In this document: positions 53,827 through 61,076 of the stretch, piece by piece
Layout of the letters: each line of letters opens with the position of its first letter
How positions within the stretch are numbered: the first letter of the stretch is position 1
DNA from: Paraeggerthella hongkongensis
Lineage (GTDB): Bacteria; Actinomycetota; Coriobacteriia; Coriobacteriales; Eggerthellaceae
Assembly: GCF_003340345.1 (NCBI RefSeq)
Contig: NZ_PPTQ01000006.1
Coordinates: 1 to 64,000, forward strand
Direction of reading: 5' to 3'
DNA length: 64,000 bases
Made by a program: the position numbers and the translations under genes
The notes under the pieces: model-generated
The model's input: only the letters and a program-made list of their open reading frames with translations
The model's database searches: none
Told to the model about the DNA's origin: nothing

Positions 53827-54735
53827 TCAGCTCAGTATACCGAATTCGTTCAGCACCAACAGGGCAGCCGCCAGCAGAAGGAAGCATCCGAAGATGAAGC
53901 GGAGCATGCGTTCGGGCACCACGCGAACAAGACGAGCGCCTACAACAGCACCGGGAATGGACCCGATGGCTATGGCGATTCCCGCCGCATAGTTGATGTT
54001 TCCCAGCAACGCCTGCTCGATAACGCCCGGAACGGCCAGGATCATGACCGCGATGAGCGAAGTGCCGGAAGCCTGGCGCATCGAAATGCCCACCAACGAC
54101 AACATCATGGGCACCATGATGAAGCCGCCTCCTACGCCCACGTATCCCGATGCCACGCCCGCGACCAGGCCGATTGCCGCTCCCACCAGCAGCTGCTTGC
54201 GCGTCAGCTTGCTCGACGGCGAAGGACCGGCAGGGCCGCTGGACGCGGTCGCGGTCGTGGTCGCAGTCGTGGTCGCGGAATCGACGGATTTATCAGGCGC
54301 CGTTTCGACCTGGATGGCAGCCGCCTGCAACGATTCCGCAGCAACGGGCGACGCATTCTTCATCTTGAACGCCTTGGACAGCATCTTGAACGCAGACCAC
54401 CCGATGATGAGCGCGGCAGCCAACATGATCATCCAAGCGGGAGATATCTGGGCAAGCCACACGCCCAACGGCGACGTGATCGCGCCGCCAAGGCCCGCGG
54501 CAATGCCCAGCGACGGGATGCAGGTTTTATGCCGAATATGGGAGACCGCGCCCGAAACGGATGTGGGAATGATGGTGAACAGGGACGTAGCCGTAGACAT
54601 GACGGGGCTCATATCGAACGCCAACCGAAAAATGGGAACCATGACCGTGCCGCCGCCGATGCCGAGCAGCCCTGACAAAATGCCGATTCCCACGCCGACA
54701 AGAGCCGGCAGAGCATAGAGCATGAAGATATCCAT
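53827..54735 (-). CDS. TauE/SafE-family anion exporter
   Basis: Membrane protein of 302 residues with two four-span halves, each carrying the glycine motif (LLGIGGGTVMVPIFRLAF and YVGVGGGFIMVPMMLSLV). The halves are joined by a Ser/Thr/Ala-rich cytoplasmic linker of about 50 residues. The family moves sulfite, sulfoacetate or related organic anions across the membrane. The start is taken at ATG 54735; longer options lack support. Confidence 0.9.
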   Translation of the reverse strand: MDIFMLYALPALVGVGIGILSGLLGIGGGTVMVPIFRLAFDMSPVMSTATSLFTIIPTSVSGAVSHIRHKTCIPSLGIAAGLGGAITSPLGVWLAQISPAWMIMLAAALIIGWSAFKMLSKAFKMKNASPVAAESLQAAAIQVETAPDKSVDSATTTATTTATASSGPAGPSPSSKLTRKQLLVGAAIGLVAGVASGYVGVGGGFIMVPMMLSLVGISMRQASGTSLIAVMILAVPGVIEQALLGNINYAAGIAIAIGSIPGAVVGARLVRVVPERMLRFIFGCFLLLAAALLVLNEFGILS

Positions 54736-54922
54736 GAACGCTGAGCTTTCCTTTCGCTTGGCGCCCAAGCACGCGCAGCGTCAAGTGTAGCCGAAGTGCA
54801 GATGCCTTTCGCCAAATACGGTACTGCTTTTTACAAAGGTAAGCGTTTGGTTTCCGTTTCCGGCCCCGAACGCAAGGCGGCCGGCGTTTCGCCGGCCAAC
54901 CAGGTGATGCTCATCAAGCGCG

Positions 54923-56227
54923 TTATTCCGCGATGTTCAGGCGAATCTCGCTGGTCACGCCCGGGTCGATAGCCTGTGCGGGAGCGGGTACGGGACGCAT
55001 GGGCGAAGACCCGGCAGCGCTGGCGTTCAGCTGGCGCTGCGCAGACGATTGCAGCAGCGCGGTGCGCAGGATCTGGTCGTTTTCCATGCGCGCCATAAGC
55101 TCCGGCCACACGAACTGGAACTCGAAGTACTTCGCGCAATTGCGCTGAGCGTACGTGGTGGCTTCGCCGGTCGCAGCACGAGCGGCCTTGCGATACGCGC
55201 GCTTGTCGGGCCGAGCAAGGCTGCGCAGAAACGCCGTCAGGCGAATGCGATTCGTGATGCCCGGCTCCAGGAAGGGACCCGGATACGGCTCGAGCGACGA
55301 AGGCTTCACCTGCAGCAGGTCGATCTGCGTGCGGCTGTACTCCATCTTGCGATACTCGTAAAGCCAACGGAAGATGTCCTGGCGAAAACGCGTGCCCTCG
55401 CTTTCGGTCTCAGGGGGAAGGTGACGTAAACTCCACTGGTTGTCGAACCAGATGTCCGACCCGTACATGCGCAGGTTCAGCATGTAATCCAGGTCTTCGC
55501 CGCGCGCGATCCACGGATCGAACGACAAGCGGCGAAACGCCTCTTTATGCAGCGCCAGGCACCCGCCGCACACATGGTTCGAGCGCGACAAGCGAGGACC
55601 GCGCATGGCTTTGGTAATCCACTTGTTGAACGCCTTGCCCTGCTGCCAGAAATGGTTGTACCACTTGTCCTGGCTCTTGGACAGGTACGACCCTTCGGAA
55701 TTGAAGTAGAAACCGGTTTTGGCCAAAATGGGAATGCCCTTTTTCGTAAGCTTGCCCAGGCCGTACATGGCTTTTTGGAGGAAGTCGGCGTCGTCGACCA
55801 CTTCGTCATCATCTAGGAACACAATCGAATCGTAGCCGAGCACGTTGGCCATCACCAAGCCGAGGTTGCGCATAGCACCGTAACCCGCAAGACCAATTTC
55901 CTTTTGCAGCTTGCCCAAACCCAACTGCTCCATGCGCTGCTGGATAAGCGCCAGCTCGGGCGCGCCGATGACCACGATGTTAAGGGACGAGAAGCGCGAA
56001 GCCGTGGCCTGCACTTTTTCGGCAGCTTGGTTTTCGATGGACGGCTCGCTAACAACCAGCAAGACGATCTGCCCAAGACCGCGCACCTTTTGAAGCGAAG
56101 CAAGCAGGCGAGGCAACTCGCCAGGCGCCGAAACCGGCGTCGCGTGATCGTACGTGGTAAGCACGCTGCCGCCGTCTTTTCGGCGGCGGGCTGATATGAA
56201 AACTGGAACGACGATAACGGGATTCAT
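54923..56227 (-). CDS. Family 2 glycosyltransferase
   Basis: Protein of 434 residues of GT-A type: PVFISARRRKDGG near the start, an active-site acidic cluster VFLDDDEVVDDADF at about 140-153, the acceptor loop NHVCGGCLALHKEAFRRLSF and ARGEDLDYMLNLRMYG (ED catalytic pair), with a longer C-terminal helical tail. No membrane span. The sugar and acceptor are unknown. It starts MNPVIVVP at 56227. Confidence 0.87.
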   Translation of the reverse strand: MNPVIVVPVFISARRRKDGGSVLTTYDHATPVSAPGELPRLLASLQKVRGLGQIVLLVVSEPSIENQAAEKVQATASRFSSLNIVVIGAPELALIQQRMEQLGLGKLQKEIGLAGYGAMRNLGLVMANVLGYDSIVFLDDDEVVDDADFLQKAMYGLGKLTKKGIPILAKTGFYFNSEGSYLSKSQDKWYNHFWQQGKAFNKWITKAMRGPRLSRSNHVCGGCLALHKEAFRRLSFDPWIARGEDLDYMLNLRMYGSDIWFDNQWSLRHLPPETESEGTRFRQDIFRWLYEYRKMEYSRTQIDLLQVKPSSLEPYPGPFLEPGITNRIRLTAFLRSLARPDKRAYRKAARAATGEATTYAQRNCAKYFEFQFVWPELMARMENDQILRTALLQSSAQRQLNASAAGSSPMRPVPAPAQAIDPGVTSEIRLNIAE

Positions 56228-56508
56228 GCACGTCCTTCATTCGACCGACACTTTGCAGATTCGCACGCGCACCTCCAAAAGCGTCCGAGGGCACGTTCGT
56301 TGCGAGTCTAACCTCCCTATTGTAGCTATTTTCAACCAACCCGCTGTCCAATTCACCGAAACAGTGAAGCGCCTGGTGAGCACCTATAGAACATACAGAA
56401 AGGACGCCGATAGTCCGACGCCCCCGTGAGCTGAAACATAGTATGCGATGCGAAGATCCGCGCCCGGCACGCCGCAGGCTCGCCGGAGTGCGAACTCGCC
56501 AGATGCGC

Positions 56509-57075
56509 TTACGCGTCGGGCTGCTTCACCACGCCAAAGCGCCTGAGCGCCGTCAACAGAGGAAGACCCAGCACATACATGACCAGCGCCTCGCCCAAAC
56601 CGGTCGCCACCACGCCGAACAGGTACATGGGAAGATACATGCCATCAAGCGCAATGCTGGTGAACGGAATGGTATAGTAACCCAAACCCTGCAGGATCAA
56701 GGGCAGGTACGCCGGCACGATGAGCGCGTTCGCTATCACCGGGCCAAGCAGCGCCAGCTTCGGCTTTTCGCGCATCTTCCAACACCAGAGCGCCCCTACA
56801 AACGTGGCCAAACTGCCGAACACCACGTCAAGCATGCCGAGCGCGCCCGTACCGTTGACGGCCAGCGCAATCAGGTTCGCAATGATGCAGCCGACGGTCA
56901 AACCGGGAACGGCCGCAGGCGTGAGCACCGCCAGCACGCACACCGCTTCCGAGATGCGAAACTGCACCGGGCCCCAAGCTAAGCCTTGCAGCAGCATGAG
57001 GGTCACCAGCGTCGCCGCAGCATACACGGCTGCGATCATGCCCGCTTGGGCGACATACGTCGTCTTCTTGTTCAT
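56509..57075 (-). CDS. queT: QueT-family queuosine precursor transporter
   Basis: Membrane protein of 188 residues with about six spans, matching the QueT/ECF substrate-specific component: MLLQGLAWGPVQFRISEAVC, ALTPAAVPGLTVGCIIAN (AVLTPAAVPGLTVG) and MYLFGVVATGLGEALVMYVL. QueT takes up queuosine precursors. The ATG at 57075 has AAGGAG upstream. I could not recognise a preQ1 riboswitch in the leader (57076-57160). Confidence 0.88.
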   Translation of the reverse strand: MNKKTTYVAQAGMIAAVYAAATLVTLMLLQGLAWGPVQFRISEAVCVLAVLTPAAVPGLTVGCIIANLIALAVNGTGALGMLDVVFGSLATFVGALWCWKMREKPKLALLGPVIANALIVPAYLPLILQGLGYYTIPFTSIALDGMYLPMYLFGVVATGLGEALVMYVLGLPLLTALRRFGVVKQPDA

Positions 57076-57723
57076 GGATATCTCCTTGTCTCCGCACGGC
57101 AAGCGCCGCGGGCTTTGGGCAACTATAGGTCGCAAGTGCAGGGCCCAACGATGCAAATGCGAGACCTTCCGATGCGGGCGTGAAATCCGCAGCGCAAAGC
57201 CAGAAGGCAGTATAGCAGAGAAGCGGGCTTTGAGCGCGCCGCGCGACACGGCGCACAGCAAAGCCGAGGGCGCCAGGGGCGAGGGCGCTGTTCGCTTGGC
57301 GCTCGTTCGCACGCGGGCGTCTGCGCCGTCGTTCTGCGCGCAAGGACGCAGGAGGTTGAACGCGCAGGGGGCCGATGGCCGAACGCGCGGCTCGGTGCCT
57401 TTCCCGCGATTTTTTTGGACACGAAATCGCGGGACTGCGCTCCTTGCGCGGCTTGTCGGGTGCGGTCGTTTTGTGCGCCCGCATCAACGAACCAGCTCAC
57501 CGAGACGCAGCGGATTCGACGGCTGTCGAGAGTCCTCGTCCAGCAGCGCAGACCGGGGATTTTGCGCCACGAACGGATCGAACGATCCCACCAACAGATC
57601 TTCGCCCTGCCGCCAGACCATCGGGCTGGGAGCGCAACGCGCGCAACCCATCCGCAACTCGTCGGGTAGAATACGACAGAAAGAACATCGCGCGTCCGCG
57701 CCCGAAGAGAAAGCCGGAACTGC
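57076..57723. other. Gene-free region between queT and the nitroreductase
   Basis: It holds the queT leader, a GC-rich stretch (57180-57410) without supported gene, and the third family-1 palindrome at 57414-57569. AAAGCCGGAACTGC precedes the nitroreductase start, a weak ribosome binding site. Confidence 0.55.
57414..57569. repeat. About 155-bp dispersed palindrome, family 1, copy 3
   Basis: ACACGAAATCGCGGGACTGC at the left (57419-57438), CAGCGCAGACCGGGGATTTT at the right, and interior blocks TGCGCCCGCATCAACGAACC and GCAGCGGATTCGACGGCTGT match copies at 11660 and 12850. This is the most diverged copy; TTTTTTT precedes it. Confidence 0.75.
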
Positions 57724-58242
57724 ATGGAAACCTTGCAAGCGATACAGCAGCGCAGAAGCGTGCGCGCCTTCACAGACGAGCCGGTGGAAACCAGCGTGCT
57801 TGAAGAACTGGTGGAAGCGGGAGCTTGGGCGCCGTCGGGCAGCAACGTGCAGGCATGGAAATTCGGCATCGTGACCGATCCGCAGCTGGTACGCAAGATC
57901 GACCTGTTCTCGCCGGGCATGAGCGGCAACCCGCCTGCGCTCATCGTCGCGTGCTCCGACCGCGCATACGCGCAAAAGCGGGGCGGGGCGAAAAGCGCGA
58001 ACGAGTTTGCGACGCTTGACTGCGCGTACGCATCGCAGAACATCATGCTGGCGGCAGCCGATCGAGGGCTGGGCACCTGCGCCATCAAGTCCTACAACGA
58101 CACGGCGCTGCGACGCATCCTCAACCTGCCCGACAGCATAGTCATCGAGCTGGTGATCACCGTGGGCCACCCAGCGCACGAGCCGAAAGCGCCCGCGCGC
58201 AAGCCCCTGGCCGAGATCGCCTTCTACAACACCTGGAATTAG
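57724..58242 (+). CDS. Nitroreductase-family oxidoreductase
   Basis: Protein of 172 residues: MSRRSVRAFTDEPV-type start (QQRRSVRAFTDEPVETSVLE), SGSNVQAWKFGIVTD and LDCAYASQNIMLAAADRGLG are FMN-binding regions of the nitroreductase fold. The family reduces nitro compounds or flavins with NAD(P)H; no substrate can be assigned. Next gene starts 9 bp downstream. Confidence 0.88.
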   Translation: METLQAIQQRRSVRAFTDEPVETSVLEELVEAGAWAPSGSNVQAWKFGIVTDPQLVRKIDLFSPGMSGNPPALIVACSDRAYAQKRGGAKSANEFATLDCAYASQNIMLAAADRGLGTCAIKSYNDTALRRILNLPDSIVIELVITVGHPAHEPKAPARKPLAEIAFYNTWN

Positions 58243-58251
58243 GAGCGCAGC

Positions 58252-58524
58252 ATGAACACGAACGACGCAATGGAGCTGCTGGTGTACATGGTTACGTCGG
58301 CTGCAGGATTGCAGGGAGAGCCGGAAGCCTACGGCCCCTTGCGCTTGATCGAGGCGTCCAAGCGCCTTGCCCTCATGCTGGCCGAAGAGGACGCCGATCG
58401 TGCAGCAGCCTTGCAAGAGCTGGCCGAGCTCATCGACGCCCGGAAAAACGATTGCATGACCGACGAAGATTCGTTCTACGCCATGCTCAATGACGCAGCC
58501 GCCAAACTAGTGGAATGCGTGTAA
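58252..58524 (+). CDS. Small helical protein next to the nitroreductase
   Basis: Protein of 90 residues: MNTNDAMELLVYMVTSAAGL, QGEPEAYGPLRLIEASKRLA, LMLAEEDADRAAALQELAEL, DSFYAMLNDAAAKLVECV. The pattern resembles a family of small conserved actinobacterial proteins that I remember as DUF6092; this is from memory and not certain. Start at 58252 with GGAGCGCAGC. Probably one unit with the nitroreductase, 9 bp apart. Confidence 0.7.
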   Translation: MNTNDAMELLVYMVTSAAGLQGEPEAYGPLRLIEASKRLALMLAEEDADRAAALQELAELIDARKNDCMTDEDSFYAMLNDAAAKLVECV

Positions 58525-58659
58525 GGAGAACTCGCCGCGCAATCGGATGCGTGTAGCGAGAACTCGCCGCGCAATCGGATGCGCGGCGGGCGGCAAGCAG
58601 GCGTGCCCTCGGCGACGTGCCAGCGCGCTGCCCGCTTGCCGCCGCCGCAGGGGAAGCAT

Positions 58660-58865
58660 GCGCACGAAAAACCGCCCTGCGTGGCAGTTTCTTGCGGTTT
58701 AAGGTCGTCATGCCGAGCGCTCTCTTCGCCATGGCGCTGCCCGCGTTTAGTTTTGCCTGGTCACAGCTCTGGAGGGTCGCATCGCGCTTTCGAGGGCGCT
58801 CGTCCGGCCAAGCCAAACGACCCCTAAACGTGAAAACCTGCCAGCGAAGGCGGTTTTTCGTGCGC
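58660..58865. repeat. 206-bp palindromic element
   Basis: GCGCACGAAAAACCGCC at the left (58660-58676) pairs with GGCGGTTTTTCGTGCGC at the right (58849-58865). The pairing continues inward through TGGCAG/CTGCCA and CGGTTTAAGGTCGT/ACGACCCCTAAACG. No gene is in 58525-58980; the rest of the interval is GC-rich. Confidence 0.75.
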
Positions 58866-58980
58866 GGATGCGCCAGCGGCGGGCCGCCGGCGCATCCGGC
58901 CCAGGCGCGCCCCCCGTCGACGGCTCGCCACCACAGCCGACCCAGGCACAATCCGCCGGCCCAACCCGGTCGCGCTGCTG

Positions 58981-59649
58981 CTATGCGGCCTTTCGATCGA
59001 TCACCGCGCGTCGAACGCGCAAAAGAGCATAAGCGGCAAACAGCACCGAGTACACCGCCACGCTGACCTGCGCCGCTGCGCCTCCATGCAAGGCGGGCGG
59101 CAGCAACATGAGCATCAGATGCAGGTACACCAAACCGAAAAACGGGTACGCCAGCATCTGCACGCGCTTCCACGTGTCTTTCTTCATGCGCTTCTTGACC
59201 ACGTTGAACGACGTGACCCCTAAGACCAGCAGAAGAGCGAACAGCACCAAGGCAACCACGAACGAGATCATCACGGCTCCCTTGTTCACGCCGCCCAATC
59301 GAGGCAGGTACGAGACAAGGTACACGGCCATGTGCCCCAACGACAGAATCCAGGCGATAATGGACAGCTCCGCGCGAATGGGACGAAGCCAACGGCCTGC
59401 TCGAGAATCGCGCGAGAACACGCCGATGAACATCACCACGGCGAACAAAGCCAAGGCCAGCATGCATTTTTGAACGAGCAGGAACAAAGCGCTCCACACT
59501 GCACGCGGCATTGGGAAAAACTCCGCCGCAATGAACAGCACGCTCACCGCCACGGCCAAAATATAGAAAGCCACCGGTGCCTTCTTTATGGGATTGCGCA
59601 ACGCAAACGCCGCCGCAACGGCGCAAATAAAGACCAGCAGGAAATCCAT
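58981..59649 (-). CDS. Ferric reductase-like heme membrane protein
   Basis: Integral membrane protein of 222 residues with six to seven spans. Candidate heme-binding histidines lie in SLGHMAVYLVSY and LVYLHLMLMLL. It resembles the ferric reductase/MsrQ-YedZ transmembrane family. It is the last gene of the molybdoenzyme operon, 8 nt after torD, so I infer that it passes electrons from the quinone pool to the catalytic subunit in place of a DmsC/NrfD anchor. Confidence 0.75.
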   Translation of the reverse strand: MDFLLVFICAVAAAFALRNPIKKAPVAFYILAVAVSVLFIAAEFFPMPRAVWSALFLLVQKCMLALALFAVVMFIGVFSRDSRAGRWLRPIRAELSIIAWILSLGHMAVYLVSYLPRLGGVNKGAVMISFVVALVLFALLLVLGVTSFNVVKKRMKKDTWKRVQMLAYPFFGLVYLHLMLMLLPPALHGGAAAQVSVAVYSVLFAAYALLRVRRAVIDRKAA

Positions 59650-59657
59650 ACGTTCCC

Positions 59658-60338
59658 CTATTCTTCGTCAGGCAAGGACGTCAAGACGGCGGAAGCGTAC
59701 AAGGCGAGCGCGGCGTACGGCCCGTCGGTCAAGTCGCAGGTTTGCTCCATGAATCGGGGGAGCCAGGCAAGCGCGTGGCTTCGAAGAAACGCTTGAGTTT
59801 GCTCGTTTAGACTGGTCAGCGTTTCTTTATTCTCGGTGCGAACAGCCTCGGCCTGCTGAGCGAACAGGTACGAAAGAAACTCGAACTCCTCCTGAACGCT
59901 GTCGCACGGCTCTTTGCGCCCGTTCTTCGCCATCACTCCGGCTTCGCGCATGCAGCGCTCGACGTCAAGCGTGACGGGCGTGCGGAACAACGAGGGAACA
60001 CCCGGAGCGCCCATGGAAACATGCAGGAAAGCACTTTCGTAAGGGAAAATCGGCGTGTGCCCGCCCGGCGCAAGGTACAAGCGCGAGTACGTTTTCCTCA
60101 TCTCCGACAAAACGTCCGCAACGGACGATTCCGCCCATGCCCGCAGCCCCGTTGCCAAATCATCAGCAACGGAAGCCGACATACCCATGTCCAACAGGCA
60201 AGACCGAGCATCGTCGGCCAGAGCACCTTCGACGAGCGCAGTTGCAAACACGTCGTCAGGATATGAAAACGCGCGCGAAAGAAGCTCGCACGCGTCGGCC
60301 CTCCCCACGGCCCTTTTCAAAGCGTCGTATTGCTCCAT
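59658..60338 (-). CDS. TorD/DmsD-type molybdoenzyme chaperone
   Basis: Protein of 226 residues, all helical, with the TorD-type ELLSRAFSYPDDVFATALVE start, LAPGGHTPIFPYESAFLH and EEFEFLSYLFAQQAEAVRTE. Such proteins bind the Tat signal of the catalytic subunit and hold it for cofactor insertion. ATG 60338 has GGGGAGG upstream; this ribosome binding site lies inside a predicted hairpin (60346-60363). Confidence 0.88.
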   Translation of the reverse strand: MEQYDALKRAVGRADACELLSRAFSYPDDVFATALVEGALADDARSCLLDMGMSASVADDLATGLRAWAESSVADVLSEMRKTYSRLYLAPGGHTPIFPYESAFLHVSMGAPGVPSLFRTPVTLDVERCMREAGVMAKNGRKEPCDSVQEEFEFLSYLFAQQAEAVRTENKETLTSLNEQTQAFLRSHALAWLPRFMEQTCDLTDGPYAALALYASAVLTSLPDEE

Positions 60339-60345
60339 GTTTCCT

Positions 60346-60391
60346 CCCCTTTTTGAAAAGGGGCGGCGGTTGCTGCAAAAACCGCCGCCCC
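60346..60391 (-). promoter_or_regulatory. Alternative hairpins before torD: terminator or SD-sequestering stem
   Basis: On the minus strand GGGGCGGCGGTT (60391-60380) pairs with AACCGCCGCCCC (60371-60360) and is followed by TTTT, a Rho-independent terminator. The next bases CCCCTTTT and AAAAGGGG (60363-60346) can instead pair with each other and would hide the torD ribosome binding site GGGGAGG. The shared bases CCCC at 60360-60363 cannot be in both stems, so the two folds exclude each other. The spacing and pairing are seen; the switch is inferred. Confidence 0.6.
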
Positions 60392-60399
60392 GCGTAAAG

Positions 60400-61062
60400 C
60401 TATTGCAGGTAGTACACGCTCGGCTCAGTGCCGGCATCTTCCTGCAAGAGCAGGACTTCGCGGCCCTCGATAGCCTTGGACACCGCGGACTCGGGGTCGT
60501 CCAGATCGCCCCAGTAGCGCGCACGGCCCGGGCACAGCTGCATGCAAGCGGGCACCTCGTCACGGTCGATGAGGTTCTTGCAGAACGTGCACTTCTCCAC
60601 CGTACCGGCCTTATGAGGCGGCGCGTCATACTCGCCTACCACCACGTCAAGGTAGTACTCGGGACTCTTGATGAGCGTGCGCACGCCCTCGTACGGGCAC
60701 GCCTTGATGCACGACTCGCACCCGATGCACAGCTCGCTGTCCACCGATACGATGCCGGTCTCCTCATCCTTGACGGTAGCGCCCGTCGGGCACACGTCGA
60801 GGCACGCAGGCTTCTTGCAGTGTTGGCACTGCATAGGGAAAAAGGACAGCACCGGGTCATCATGCGTCCCGCCAGCACAGTCATTGGAAACGGCACCGGT
60901 CGCAACTGCCAGACCAAGCGTATCAAGACTCTTATCCGACTTGGTGTACACAATGTTGTAGTTAACATCCTTTGGCATATTGTTCGCGATCTTACACGCA
61001 GCGGCACACGCTTGGCAGCCGAAGCAACGATTCAGGTCGATCGCCATTCCGTAACGGGTCAT
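60400..61062 (-). CDS. Four-cluster [4Fe-4S] ferredoxin subunit (DmsB/NrfC type)
   Basis: Protein of 220 residues with four cysteine groups: CFGCQACAAACK (13-24), CQHCKKPACLDVCP, CIGCESCIKACP and CTFCKN with CMQLCPG. It transfers electrons between the membrane partner and the molybdenum subunit. The insertion DKSLDTLGLAVATGAVSND between the first and second groups is not typical. It starts 14 nt after the catalytic subunit's stop. Confidence 0.93.
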   Translation of the reverse strand: MTRYGMAIDLNRCFGCQACAAACKIANNMPKDVNYNIVYTKSDKSLDTLGLAVATGAVSNDCAGGTHDDPVLSFFPMQCQHCKKPACLDVCPTGATVKDEETGIVSVDSELCIGCESCIKACPYEGVRTLIKSPEYYLDVVVGEYDAPPHKAGTVEKCTFCKNLIDRDEVPACMQLCPGRARYWGDLDDPESAVSKAIEGREVLLLQEDAGTEPSVYYLQ

Positions 61063-61076
61063 TCCTCACCACTCCC

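Noticed and set aside
57076-57160. Possible preQ1 riboswitch before queT
   Set aside because: The leader is GC-rich and I could not place the preQ1-I loop and A-rich tail, nor the preQ1-II pattern.
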